Position numbers and translations under genes: made by a program. Positions 17,525 to 26,400 of a stretch of DNA of 43,096 nt are shown here, one piece after another (position 1 is the first letter of the stretch; each line of letters starts with the position of its first letter). This DNA comes from an uncultured Gammaproteobacteria bacterium (GTDB lineage Bacteria; Pseudomonadota; Gammaproteobacteria; Arenicellales; JAANXG01): contig CAMYKW010000032.1 of the NCBI GenBank assembly GCA_947259175.1, positions 1 to 43,096 on the forward strand, in the 5' to 3' direction. Under the pieces are notes generated by a model. The model ran no database searches. It was not told where the DNA came from and saw only the letters and a program-made list of their open reading frames with translations.

Positions 17525-18178
17525 ATGAGCGCCAAGAAACCATTCGAATATCCCGGAAATGAGGTAAACGTACAGTGGGACGGCCGGTTGTGCATACACA
17601 TCGGCGAATGCGGCCGTGCCGAAGGGGAGTTGTTCGTCGGCGGCCGAAAACCATGGTGTAACCCGGATTTAGCCTCCCAAGACGAAGTGGTGGACGTGGT
17701 CCAGCGTTGCCCCACCGGTGCGTTGACTTATCAGTTCAAAGACGCACAGCTTAACGAGCAAGCGGCCGAACAGAATACAATCACGGTGACCTACAATGGG
17801 CCATTCTTCTTTCACGGCGATTTGCAGATCACGGGGGCGCCGGAAACCAGCCGCGGACTCGCGTTCAGGGCCGCCCTTTGCCGCTGCGGCCACTCCAAGC
17901 ACAAACCGTTTTGTGACAACAGCCACGAGGCGGCCGGATTCAAGGACTCCGGCGCGGTCGGCGAGGCCGGGCAGGCATTGACCGATCAGGGCGGGCCGCT
18001 GCAGGTCAAACCCACAAACAACGGCCCGCTCGTGGTGACTGGTAATGTCACCATCAGATCCGGCAGCGGACGCGAAGCGTGGACCGGCACCCGGGCGGTT
18101 CTTTGCCGCTGCGGCGCATCCGGCAATAAACCTTTCTGCGACGGCAGCCACGCCAGAATCGGTTTCAACGACGCATAA
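17525..18178 (+). CDS. Iron-sulfur protein: ferredoxin-like domain plus two CDGSH domains
   Basis: A 217-residue cytoplasmic protein. The N-terminus (about 1-75) resembles the Fer4_19/divergent mono-cluster domain, with Cys23, Cys29, Cys45 and Cys62 placed to bind one cluster (CPTGAL around Cys62 is typical). Then come two CDGSH modules, each with the C-x-C-...-P-F-C-D-x-S-H signature: Cys119, Cys121, Cys130, His134 and Cys194, Cys196, Cys205, His209, each expected to hold a redox-active 2Fe-2S cluster with one His ligand. Neighbouring Met-rich proteins hint at redox or metal stress, but the role is unknown. No Shine-Dalgarno is evident before the ATG at 17525. Confidence 0.93.
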   Translation: MSAKKPFEYPGNEVNVQWDGRLCIHIGECGRAEGELFVGGRKPWCNPDLASQDEVVDVVQRCPTGALTYQFKDAQLNEQAAEQNTITVTYNGPFFFHGDLQITGAPETSRGLAFRAALCRCGHSKHKPFCDNSHEAAGFKDSGAVGEAGQALTDQGGPLQVKPTNNGPLVVTGNVTIRSGSGREAWTGTRAVLCRCGASGNKPFCDGSHARIGFNDA

Positions 18179-18406
18179 TCGACGTCGCGAACATGTAGTT
18201 CGCAAGGCGTCTCCACCCTTGTTACGCTTCTGATCCGGCGGCCGTGGGCGACCGTGCCGGGCATGGATCGTATTTTCCCGTTGAGCATAAGCCGCTCCAT
18301 GCACCGTACCGCGCACGGCGTAGTCCCGCGTCGAAAGACACCGCGTTGAATAAGGCGACACAGCGGCTAAGCTTAGGAGAGGCATCGCAGTCTAGAAGCA
18401 TTCTAA

Positions 18407-20443
18407 ATGTTCAAACTGAGCCGCTATTTCTCCATCGCCAGCCTGGTCGCGATTATCGTCGTCGTTACCGCGCTGTCCATGTACTATCGCGACCGCACCA
18501 CGGATACCATGATGGCGCACCAGACGCGCAGCAACGCCGCACTCGCACAGGCGTTCGTAAACTCGGTGTGGTCCAAGTACGCCGCGTTCGTCACATCCGC
18601 CTCCGACATTCCCGCGGCAGAGTTGCATGGTCGCAGCGAGATTACTGCACTGCGCTCCGATATCCTGGCGCAGATGCAGGACCTCGATGTCGTCAAGGTC
18701 AAGATCTACAACCTGGACGGGTTAACGGTGTTTTCCACGGATGCCACGCAGATCGGCGCCGACAAGAGCGATAACACCGGCTTTCAACAGGCACGGGGCG
18801 GCGAGATTGCGAGCTCAATCACTTTCCGCAACGAGTTCTACGCGTTTGAACGGGTGATCGTCGATCGTAATCTGGTGACATCATATATACCGGTGCGCAC
18901 CGCCGACGGCACCGTGGAGGCGGTGTTTGAATTGTACTCGGACGTCACCGATCTTTTGGAGGAACTGAACCGGACTCAAGTGCAAGTCATCATCGTGGTG
19001 TCGATCGTCCTGGGATTGCTCTACGCGTTCCTTTACCTGATCGTCAAACGCGCGGACAGCATCATCAGCACACGAGAAGAAGAGCGCCGGGAAAACGAGG
19101 AGCAGGTTCGGTATCAGGCATATCATGATCCGCTGACCGGGCTGCCCAACCGCGTCAGCTTTAATGAGCGCTTGAATGAGACGCTGGCGCGGGCCAAACG
19201 AAGCAAGGCACTGGCCGGGCTGCTGTACTTCGACCTCGATCGTTTCAAAAACGTGAACGACAGCCTCGGCCACGACGCCGGCGATCAACTGCTGCGCGTG
19301 GCAGCGAAAAGGATTCACGGCGTTGCCCGCGAGAGCGACATGGTGTTTCGCATGGGCGGCGACGAGTTCACCGTCATTCTGGAGAATCTGACACATGCCG
19401 AGGATGCAGCGAGAGTGGCGCAGCGATTGACAGATGTGATCGCCGAGCCCGTTCAATTGCTTACCCACACTACGACCGTGACCGCCAGCATCGGAATCGC
19501 GGTTTTCCCCACCGATGCGACTGATGCCGATGGTCTGGTCAAGGCCGCCGATGCGGCGATGTACCGCGCCAAGCAGGCCGGGCGTAACGTTTACGCAACG
19601 TATACGGCCGACTTGAACCTGCATGCGGTCGAGCGGTTCACCCTCGAAGCGGAGTTGCAGCAGGCGCTGAAGAACGATGAATTCGTCCTCTATTATCAAC
19701 CCAAGGTGTCGCTGCCCGACGGGCACATCATCGGCATGGAGGCGTTGTTGCGGTGGAAGAATCCGCGGCTGGGACTGTTGGCCCCGAACAAATTCTTATC
19801 CATCCTCGAAGACACACGACTCATCGTACCGGTGGGGGAATGGGTCATTCGGACCGCATGTCAACAAAACAAGCTGTGGCAGGACAGCGGTTTGATTCAC
19901 ACGAGAATTTCGGTAAACGTTTCCGCGTCGCAGTTCAGGGACAGGTCCCTGGTAAACACAGTGCGTGACAGCTTGAAGGAGACTGGCCTTGCGCCCCAGT
20001 TTCTGGAACTCGAGCTTACCGAAGGCCTGTTGATCGATGACGCCCACGGCGCCATCGCGGTAATGAATGACTTAAAAGAGCTCGGTATTTTCATTTCCAT
20101 CGACGACTTCGGCTCCGGCTACTCTTCACTCAATTACTTGAGCCGATTCCCGGTCGATATACTCAAAATCGACAGGACGTTCATCAACAATCTCATGACC
20201 GACCACAAGGACGCCGAGATTACTCATGCGATCGCTTCGCTGGCGCACGCCCTCAAACTGGGATTGATCGCCGAAGGCGTCGAAACCGAGGACCAGCTCG
20301 AATTCCTTCGCTCCCACGGCTGCGACGAAGCCCAGGGATTCCTGTTCAGCCAGCCGGTACCCGCCGACGAATTCGGCCGCATGCTGACCGCAGAAGAAAC
20401 AACACTTTCGACAAGCAAGGTAAACGTGACCGCGAGCCGCTAG
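18407..20443 (+). CDS. Membrane GGDEF-EAL cyclic di-GMP enzyme
   Basis: A 678-residue protein with an N-terminal transmembrane helix (about 8-26), a periplasmic sensor region (about 30-190), a second helix (about 193-213), a coiled linker (STREEERRENEE), then GGDEF and EAL domains. The cyclase site GGDEF at 317-321 and inhibitory RxxD (RESD, 308-311) are intact. The phosphodiesterase motifs EALLRW (445-450), DDFGSGYSS and EGVET are also intact, so both activities look possible. It may switch between making and hydrolysing c-di-GMP, or only one may act in vivo. It is monocistronic as far as visible. A GGAGAGG lies about 30 bases before the ATG, too far to be an obvious ribosome site. Confidence 0.95.
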   Translation: MFKLSRYFSIASLVAIIVVVTALSMYYRDRTTDTMMAHQTRSNAALAQAFVNSVWSKYAAFVTSASDIPAAELHGRSEITALRSDILAQMQDLDVVKVKIYNLDGLTVFSTDATQIGADKSDNTGFQQARGGEIASSITFRNEFYAFERVIVDRNLVTSYIPVRTADGTVEAVFELYSDVTDLLEELNRTQVQVIIVVSIVLGLLYAFLYLIVKRADSIISTREEERRENEEQVRYQAYHDPLTGLPNRVSFNERLNETLARAKRSKALAGLLYFDLDRFKNVNDSLGHDAGDQLLRVAAKRIHGVARESDMVFRMGGDEFTVILENLTHAEDAARVAQRLTDVIAEPVQLLTHTTTVTASIGIAVFPTDATDADGLVKAADAAMYRAKQAGRNVYATYTADLNLHAVERFTLEAELQQALKNDEFVLYYQPKVSLPDGHIIGMEALLRWKNPRLGLLAPNKFLSILEDTRLIVPVGEWVIRTACQQNKLWQDSGLIHTRISVNVSASQFRDRSLVNTVRDSLKETGLAPQFLELELTEGLLIDDAHGAIAVMNDLKELGIFISIDDFGSGYSSLNYLSRFPVDILKIDRTFINNLMTDHKDAEITHAIASLAHALKLGLIAEGVETEDQLEFLRSHGCDEAQGFLFSQPVPADEFGRMLTAEETTLSTSKVNVTASR

Positions 20444-20800
20444 CCACCCGATTCGCCAGGTCCGCGATCAAGGCACCGGCCTGATCACGGCGCAGATCAT
20501 CTCGCCCCGCCGGGTGCGTCAGGTGGGTGTTGATGACGCGCAGGCGAGCGGCACTAATCCAAAGATCCACGATCTGCCCCCAACGGTCGCCGTCGGCGGG
20601 ATCCCGGGGCAAGGCCACGGCATGCGTTGCCAGCACGGGACATCCGCTGAGCACCGCCAACCCGGACAGTGAATGGACGATGCGTCCCTCAACCCGCCGC
20701 AATCTCAAACGAGCGGGCAGAAACGCAAACGTCATGCCGAGTGCGACGGCGAGTGTACGGGGGGCGTTTGCCGCTGATCTACGCTGCGGCGAGCGCGCCG
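20440..20800 (-). pseudogene. Fragment of an endonuclease/exonuclease/phosphatase-family gene
   Basis: The reverse strand encodes an EEP-fold segment: a stretch like RRSAANAPRTLAVALGM, then GLAVLSGCPVLATHAVALPR and LRVINTHLTHPAG with the NTHL signature, then RRDQAGALIADL. The N-terminal catalytic part (the LQEVD region) and the C-terminal catalytic SDHxP part are absent, and no start or ribosome site fits. Downstream the frame runs into the end of the GGDEF-EAL gene on the other strand. I read it as a remnant of a once complete gene of about 250 residues, truncated at both ends. Confidence 0.6.
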
Positions 20801-20819
20801 CTGACGGCGTGCAGCTCCC

Positions 20820-20942
20820 TTACGCAACGAGCGCCGAAATGGTCGCGGCGACGGCGATTATCATCGCGTATCCCCAACCCACGTTCGTCCAAGTGACGTT
20901 GGGCGGTTGGCGCAATTCGTCTCGCGCGGTGTGCAGATTCAT
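20820..20942 (-). CDS. Possible small single-pass membrane protein (40 aa)
   Basis: The ORF reads MNLHTARDELRQPPNVTW, then a hydrophobic segment GYAMIIAVAATISALVA at the very C-terminus. It has an AGGGG about 12 bases before the ATG at 20940-20942 and an AT-rich, promoter-like stretch upstream (20950-21000). The N-out or N-in hydrophilic head plus one terminal helix is a common small-protein layout. There is no homologue I can name and it could be chance. Confidence 0.3.
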   Translation of the reverse strand: MNLHTARDELRQPPNVTWTNVGWGYAMIIAVAATISALVA

Positions 20943-20969
20943 CCGGTGATACCCCTGAATAAGATACAA

Positions 20970-20979
20970 TGTATATACA
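20970..20979. promoter_or_regulatory. Short palindrome TGTATATACA in a divergent AT-rich gap
   Basis: A 10-bp perfect palindrome between the small membrane ORF and the ribbon-helix-helix gene. Such proteins often bind short palindromes upstream of their own genes, but one copy alone is weak evidence. Confidence 0.2.
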
Positions 20980-21036
20980 ATAATAATACACCTATAACAC
21001 AATAACGACACATTAGCAAGTTTTCGTCTTGACGCA

Positions 21037-21045
21037 TGTTATACT
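21037..21045 (+). promoter_or_regulatory. Extended -10 promoter candidate for the RHH gene
   Basis: TGT followed by TATACT fits the TGn-extended -10 form. No -35 hexamer is visible 17 bp upstream. It lies 33 bp before the ATG. Confidence 0.35.
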
Positions 21046-21078
21046 TTCGTACCGTAGTTGCTTTGCGATGTAGCCCCC

Positions 21079-21246
21079 ATGTCCAAGAACAAGCTTCTCA
21101 ACATCCGCATCGATCCGGAGTTGAAAAAAAAAGCGAAGAAAATCGCATCTGCAGACGGCCGCTCACTGTCGAACTGGGTCACTCGTCTGATCGTCCGCGA
21201 AGTTGAAAAGGCTGAGAAACAGCGCGCATCCGAGACAAAACGCTAA
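21079..21246 (+). CDS. Ribbon-helix-helix (Arc/CopG-like) DNA-binding protein
   Basis: A 55-residue basic protein: KLLNIRIDPELKKKAKKIA is the beta strand and helix A typical of RHH proteins, and GRSLSNWVTRLIVREVEK is helix B. Such proteins dimerise and insert paired beta strands in the major groove; many are antitoxins, others are standalone repressors. I chose the ATG at 21079 because it directly precedes the strand; a frame seven codons longer is possible. No toxin-like ORF follows within 250 bp, so it is probably an orphan regulator. Confidence 0.8.
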   Translation: MSKNKLLNIRIDPELKKKAKKIASADGRSLSNWVTRLIVREVEKAEKQRASETKR

Positions 21247-21496
21247 GTCAGTCGTGCGCTGCACCCAAGCCGCCGGGGCTGTTCGAACCTATTTGAGGCC
21301 GGTTCTAAAACTGCCGGATTTCGGGGTATAGAGATTGATTCGGAACGGAATGAGTTCGCACGGCGGCATGCTCGTGTGATCGACGCCGTTCTTTGCTTTG
21401 ATTGTTACACGGGCGTAACACGCGGATTGGCAACGTGTCGATCGCTGGCATACGTCCTGATGGTGGGGGCCGTTCGTCCTGGTTTAGCCAGTCTGC

Positions 21497-22324
21497 CTAG
21501 TCGAGGCGTTGATATTCCTGCTGCACGACCTCGGCGCCGTAGGTGCGTTCCAGACGCCGCACCGTGAAATGGCCGTGGGCGACATGTTGAAAGTGATCGA
21601 GAAAGATGACGTTGATCATCGCCGCGCCCCCGGCGCCGATCAACGGGATGACCTGTGCGGCCGCCTTGTTGCTCAACGCCGCGCCGAAACGCGATGCGAC
21701 CGTCTCCACCAGGCTCAGCAGTGCGGGAGAATCGCCGCCCAATCCGGAACCGGCCAGGTGCCGCGCCGCGGACGCAACCGGCACCGCCAGCGCCAGACGC
21801 ATGCCGTAATATCCGGTATCCGCCGCGTCATCCGCTTCCGTTCTGCCGCCCAAGGCGAACACCTCGACGCAAGCCAGGCGCGTATCCACCGATGTGAGAT
21901 CCTCCCCTTCGCTATGCGCTATTTCGCCGATGGTACGCAACATAATCACCGTCGACACCGGCATCTCGATCAACATCGCCGGCAATCCGAAAAAGCCCCC
22001 GAAGGCTCCGGTGCAGGCACCCATCAGTTTGTGCATACCGTTATACGGTTCGGTTTGGGGTACCGGATTGATTGACGTCATTGCGGCCTCCAGCGCCTTC
22101 TTGATAGCCTTGTCGGCGGTGGCGTTCAACGCGTCGGACCAGCGGCGCGGCAACAGCTTCAAAGCAATTTCAATCGGTGTACCGACAACGCTGGTCAGCC
22201 GGGCGGCAAGGCTGGGATGCTCCAATTGTTGGTGTGCGCGCCGCAACGCCCGCACGTCATCGGGAGCGATGATAGGGTGCACATTATTAGCCGGGCGAGT
22301 GGAGCTGGATTCTGACGTCGTCAT
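21497..22324 (-). CDS. EcsC-family protein
   Basis: A 275-residue protein with the EcsC-type layout: a charged N-terminal helix region (ALRRAHQQLEHPSLAARL), then GxPIEIALKLLP, and amphipathic/hydrophobic segments rich in Gly/Ala (LMGACTGAFGGFFGLPAML, GAGGAAMINVIFLDHFQ). The biochemical role of the family is unknown; Bacillus EcsC is encoded with an ABC transporter, and several relatives sit beside membrane ATPases, as here. The ATG at 22322-22324 is preferred to a TTG three codons earlier. Its start codon is only 15 bp from the divergent HMA-like gene. Confidence 0.85.
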   Translation of the reverse strand: MTTSESSSTRPANNVHPIIAPDDVRALRRAHQQLEHPSLAARLTSVVGTPIEIALKLLPRRWSDALNATADKAIKKALEAAMTSINPVPQTEPYNGMHKLMGACTGAFGGFFGLPAMLIEMPVSTVIMLRTIGEIAHSEGEDLTSVDTRLACVEVFALGGRTEADDAADTGYYGMRLALAVPVASAARHLAGSGLGGDSPALLSLVETVASRFGAALSNKAAAQVIPLIGAGGAAMINVIFLDHFQHVAHGHFTVRRLERTYGAEVVQQEYQRLD

Positions 22325-22339
22325 GAGGTTCAATTAGAT

Positions 22340-22633
22340 ATGAAGATTGCGGAAGGAATCAAGGTTTCCAGCTTCATTCCCGGGAGGTTGCGCCTCAAAG
22401 TCAATGAGCTTCATGACAATCCGGAGTTGGCAGAACAGGTTGAGCGCAAGCTGTCCGGCGTCGCGGGGGTCAAGGGCGTCCAGGCCAATCCGGTCTCCGC
22501 GTCGCTGTTGGTGAAATACGACAGGAAGACCATCGCTGAAGCACACGCAGTAGAAGCCCTGTCGAAGGCGCTGAAGGCGCTGTTTCCGCAGCTCGATGTC
22601 GACGCGGTGATCAGCCGTTTCATCGACACGTAA
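22340..22633 (+). CDS. HMA-like (HMA2-type) domain protein without CxxC
   Basis: A 97-residue cytoplasmic protein with a predicted ferredoxin-like beta-alpha-beta-beta-alpha-beta fold: SSFIPGRLRLKVNEL, helix DNPELAEQVERKLSG, strands VKGVQANPVSASLLVKY, then a helical tail. It resembles the HMA2 type that accompanies or precedes P-type ATPases but lacks the CxxC metal site. GAGGTT lies 9 bases before the ATG. It begins a three-gene rightward unit and shares its GR-R-V-NP pattern with two other proteins of this locus. Confidence 0.8.
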   Translation: MKIAEGIKVSSFIPGRLRLKVNELHDNPELAEQVERKLSGVAGVKGVQANPVSASLLVKYDRKTIAEAHAVEALSKALKALFPQLDVDAVISRFIDT

Positions 22634-22657
22634 GATATCGCAGACGAGAGGAATCAC

Positions 22658-22963
22658 ATGGTTGTAAAGACTGGAGAAATCATCACCGGAGTGGCGGTTG
22701 GCATCGGGCTCATCGCGATCACTCCGCTGGTGTTGCCCGTAGCGGCGGCTCTCGCCGGTCCCATGGGTCGGGCGGCAGCGAAGACCGGCAGCCTCTTATA
22801 CGAAAAGTCCCGTGAAACCTTCGCCGAACTGGGCGAGGTGGTGGACGATTTTGTCGCCGAAGCCAAGGACGCATGGGAACAGCAGGGTACACAGGGAGAC
22901 GCCGACGCCGGGGCGGACTTGACCGGCGACGGCGACGGCGGCACCGCAGAGCTTAGCCATTGA
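22658..22963 (+). CDS. DUF5132-like small membrane-associated protein
   Basis: A 101-residue protein: a hydrophobic N-terminal segment (GEIITGVAVGIGLIAITPLV, then VAAALAG) followed by an amphipathic helix (ESRETFAELGEVVDDFVAEA) and a Gly/Asp-rich acidic tail. The layout matches DUF5132, a small family found next to HMA2-domain and P-type ATPase genes; the name is from pattern recall. GAGAGG lies about 9 bases upstream of the ATG. The stop TGA at 22961-22963 overlaps the TTG start of the next gene. A membrane accessory of the ATPase is a reasonable guess. Confidence 0.7.
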   Translation: MVVKTGEIITGVAVGIGLIAITPLVLPVAAALAGPMGRAAAKTGSLLYEKSRETFAELGEVVDDFVAEAKDAWEQQGTQGDADAGADLTGDGDGGTAELSH

Positions 22964-23418
22964 CGGCTCCTGTCGCATTGATTGAGCACGCCCTCACCGG
23001 GCGCACGCGCATGCGCGTTAAAGCCATGCGCGGGAACCCGGACTATTTTGCCACCCTTGAAGATAATCTTGCGCGCTGCGCCGAGGTGCGGCGGGTTCGC
23101 TGCGATCCGCGGACAGCCGGGGTCCTGCTGCACCATCTACCGGACAGCCTGTCCACAATCGCGACCACCGCCAGCGAAAATGACTGGTTCGACCTCCGCG
23201 GTTCCGCCACCGCGCATTCGTTTGCGCTCGCGCCTCGCATCACGCCCCCCAGTCCCAGGCTCTTGCTCGCCGGCTTGTTTGGCGGCCTGGCGGCGATCCA
23301 GACTCTGCGCGGCGACGTCATGGCGCCCGCCACCAGCATGTTTTGGTACGCGGCAACCCTGCTTCCCGCCATCGACGGGGATTATCCCGCATCGGACGGC
23401 GCCGCGGACGGCCGCTGA
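22960..23418 (+). CDS. Membrane-anchored HMA-like protein
   Basis: A 152-residue protein. Residues about 8-65 repeat the HMA-like pattern (TGRTRMRVKAMRGNP, then CAEVRRVRCDPRTAGVLLHH) without a CxxC pair. A C-terminal hydrophobic region (LLLAGLFGGLAAIQ and SMFWYAATLLPAI) would form one or two membrane helices. The TTG start (22960-22962) overlaps the upstream stop as TTGA, which suggests translational coupling; no ATG lies close downstream. Its last 37 bp overlap the 3' end of the convergent ATPase gene. Confidence 0.7.
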   Translation: MTAPVALIEHALTGRTRMRVKAMRGNPDYFATLEDNLARCAEVRRVRCDPRTAGVLLHHLPDSLSTIATTASENDWFDLRGSATAHSFALAPRITPPSPRLLLAGLFGGLAAIQTLRGDVMAPATSMFWYAATLLPAIDGDYPASDGAADGR

Positions 23419-26400
23419 GCGAGGAATTTAGTCGCCTCGTTCACCACCAGCGGCAGCACCGCGCCGCCGATGGTCACCGCCAACTCGCTTCCCGCTAACG
23501 GTACCGTACCCAGCACGCGGCGCAATCCTGGAACCAGCAAGGTCAAGGCCTGTGCCGCCAGCGACGTCCCGATAGCCACGTCCAACACGCGGTTTCGCGC
23601 CGAAAGGCCATCGCGCGTAAACATCGTCGCCCGGTCGGAACGGCAGTGGTAGGCGTGCAGCAGCTGCGCCATGGTCAGGGTGGTAAAAGCGCAGGTGCCG
23701 GCACTCGCCGCCGTTCCGCCCTTCCACAGGGTGTAGGAGTAACTGCCCAAGGTGCCCGCGGTGATCGCCACGGATTCCGCGGCGATCCGCTTCAGTTCCC
23801 TGGCGCCAATGATCGCGTCTCCGGGTTCGCGCGGCGGCCGCCGCAATACATCGGGCTCCGGCCTTTCGAATGACAACGCCAATCCCGGGAACACGTCGGT
23901 GGCGAGATTGATCCACAGCAGCTGCATGGGATTCAGTGGACGCCCCAAACCGGTCGCGAGCGCGGCCAGCATGAACAGCACCTCGCTGAAATTCGTTGCC
24001 AGCAGGAAATGCAGCGACTTGCGGATATTGGCGTACAACATCCGGCCTTCCTTGACTGCAGTGATCATGGTGGACAGATTGTCATCCTCCAGCACCACGT
24101 CCGATACCGAGCGAGCCATGCCGCTGCCGCCATCGCCCATCGCGATGCCGACGTTGGCCGCCTTCAGCGCCGGACCGTCGTTGATGCCGTCCCCGGTCAT
24201 CGCGACCACCCTTCCGGCCGCCTGCAGGTTCTTGACGATTTTCAATTTCTCCGCGGGCGTCACACGAGCGAAGACGTGGGCCCGGTCGATTCGATGCGCC
24301 ATGGGCCCATGGGACGGCTCGTGCAGTTCGCTCGCCTTGATCACGTTGAGAGTGCCGCCCCAGCTCAATCTCAGTTGCGTTCCGATCGCGTGCGCCGTAG
24401 TCGCTTGATCGCCGGTGATCATCTTGGTGGCAATACCGGCGTCATGAAACGATGCAATGAGTTGACGGATGCCGTCCCTCACCGGGTCCGCCATACCCGC
24501 CAAACCGAGCCATATATAGTGCTCTTTGGGCGGATGCATGACGTCGTTGTCGACGTAGCGATAGGCAATGCCCAGCACGCGCAGCGCGTCCTCCGCCATT
24601 CTTGCGTTGGCGGCAATCACCGATGCCCGAAACGCGTCGCCGATCTCGTAAACGTCTTTTCCCACGCGATAATGGCTGGACATCGCCAGCACGTCTTTCG
24701 GTCTGCCTTTGAGCGCGACGAGCATTTTCGGTCCTTCGTTGCCGTGCACGGTGATCATGTACGGGCGCCCCTCGGCCCGGTACTGGGTGTGCAGCAGGGT
24801 GTACCGCGCCCGCAGTGCGGTGATGTCGAGCTGCGCACGGTGGGCGGCGTCCAACAATGCCGTTTCCGTGGCTGAACCGCGATAAATGGGTTCTTCCGCC
24901 GTCCCTGCGACATCCGCCTCGTTGCACAGCGCCGCCACCGTCAATAACCGAATGAACAGCGGATCGTCGCCGATCGCCACGGCGTCATCGCTATCGGCTT
25001 CGAAGAAGCCTTCGGAGTGAACCGCGATTTCCCGTCCAGCCCCGTACAACCTGACCACGCGCATCTCGTTCAACGTCAGCGTCCCCGTTTTGTCGAAACA
25101 CATGACGCTCACCGAACCCAGCGTCTCAACTGCATCCAGGCGCCGAATCAATACCTTGCGCCGCCGCATGTCCCGAATTCCGAGAGCCAGAGAACTGGTG
25201 GCCACGGCGGGAAGGCCCTCCGGAACCGCGGCGACGCCCAGCGATATCGCGGTCTTCAGCATCTGTGACACGCCGTACCCGCGGGCGGCGCCGGCAAAGA
25301 AGGCCACGACGCACAGCACCGCCGAACCCAGCGCCAGACGGGTCCCCAGGGTGTCGAGTTGGCGTTGCATCGGGGTGGCCGGAGGCCGCGCCGCACCCAC
25401 CATCGCCTGGATGCGGCCCGTTTCAGTCGCCGGACCGGTCGCAACCGCGAGGCCCAATGCCCCGCCTCCGGTCACCGTGGTGCCGCTGTACAGCATGTTG
25501 GCGCGTTCGGCCAGGGGCGCGGCGTCCGTCCCTACCCAGCGGTGCGACTTTCCGACCGGTTCGCTCTCCCCCGTCAACAGAGACTCGTCGACGGTGAGCC
25601 GCTGCGACTCGATCAGACGGATGTCGGCAGGCACGTAGCTGCCTGGTCGCAACAGCACGACGTCTCCGGGAACCAGCTCGTCGGCCGCAATCTCCGCCAG
25701 CTTGCCACCGCGCCGCACCAGGACATGTTCCGGCGTGAAACGCGTCAACGAAGCGATGGTGCGATCCGCGAACCGTTCCGTGGCAAAACCGATTCCCGCA
25801 TTCAGCATTACCACGGACCCGATCACCAAGGCGTCCAAAATACCGCCGGACAGGACGGCGACCGCGGCCGACACCCCCAACATCGCCACCGGCCAGCTTC
25901 GGAACTGGTTCAAAAACAACATCAGATCCGACGTGCCGTCGATGGAATCAAGGCGGTTCATGCCGAATTGCTGACGGCGCTGTTGGACGACCGTCGCGGG
26001 CAACCCTCCCACCGTATCGGATGCGAATGTCGCAACCACTTCGTCCGGCGACATGCAATGCCAGTCGCGCTGTTGAGACTGCGTATGCCGGGGCCGTTTT
26101 CGCTGTGGGGATCTCGATCCACGGCGCCGACGCGCCGTGTGCGAACGGGGAACGGGTATGAATCCCATGGCATCAAGCCATGCCGAAGCCGCCTCCTGCA
26201 CAACCCGTTGCCGTATCCCTTGATTGGCTATCCCTTTGCGCACCCGCAGCAGCACCGTGCCGGTAACCGTGCTCGCATCGATCGACGTGAAAAACCCGGT
26301 CGCGTTCAAGCGTGACGCCAAGGCGCGTTTGAAAGCGGGATTATCCCGCAAGCCGGAAACGCTGCAACGCAAGCGCCCGTTGCCGGTTTCACTGACCACG

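Noticed and set aside
20970-21246. Toxin-antitoxin module around the RHH protein
   Set aside because: No toxin family member is encoded downstream or co-directionally; the RHH protein appears to stand alone.
21240-21330. GTTCGAACC stretch that resembles a tRNA T-arm
   Set aside because: No acceptor stem, D-arm or anticodon arm can be drawn around it.
25359-26315. 318-codon plus-strand ORF opposite the ATPase gene
   Set aside because: It is a shadow of the GC-rich ATPase coding strand, with no ribosome site or family pattern.
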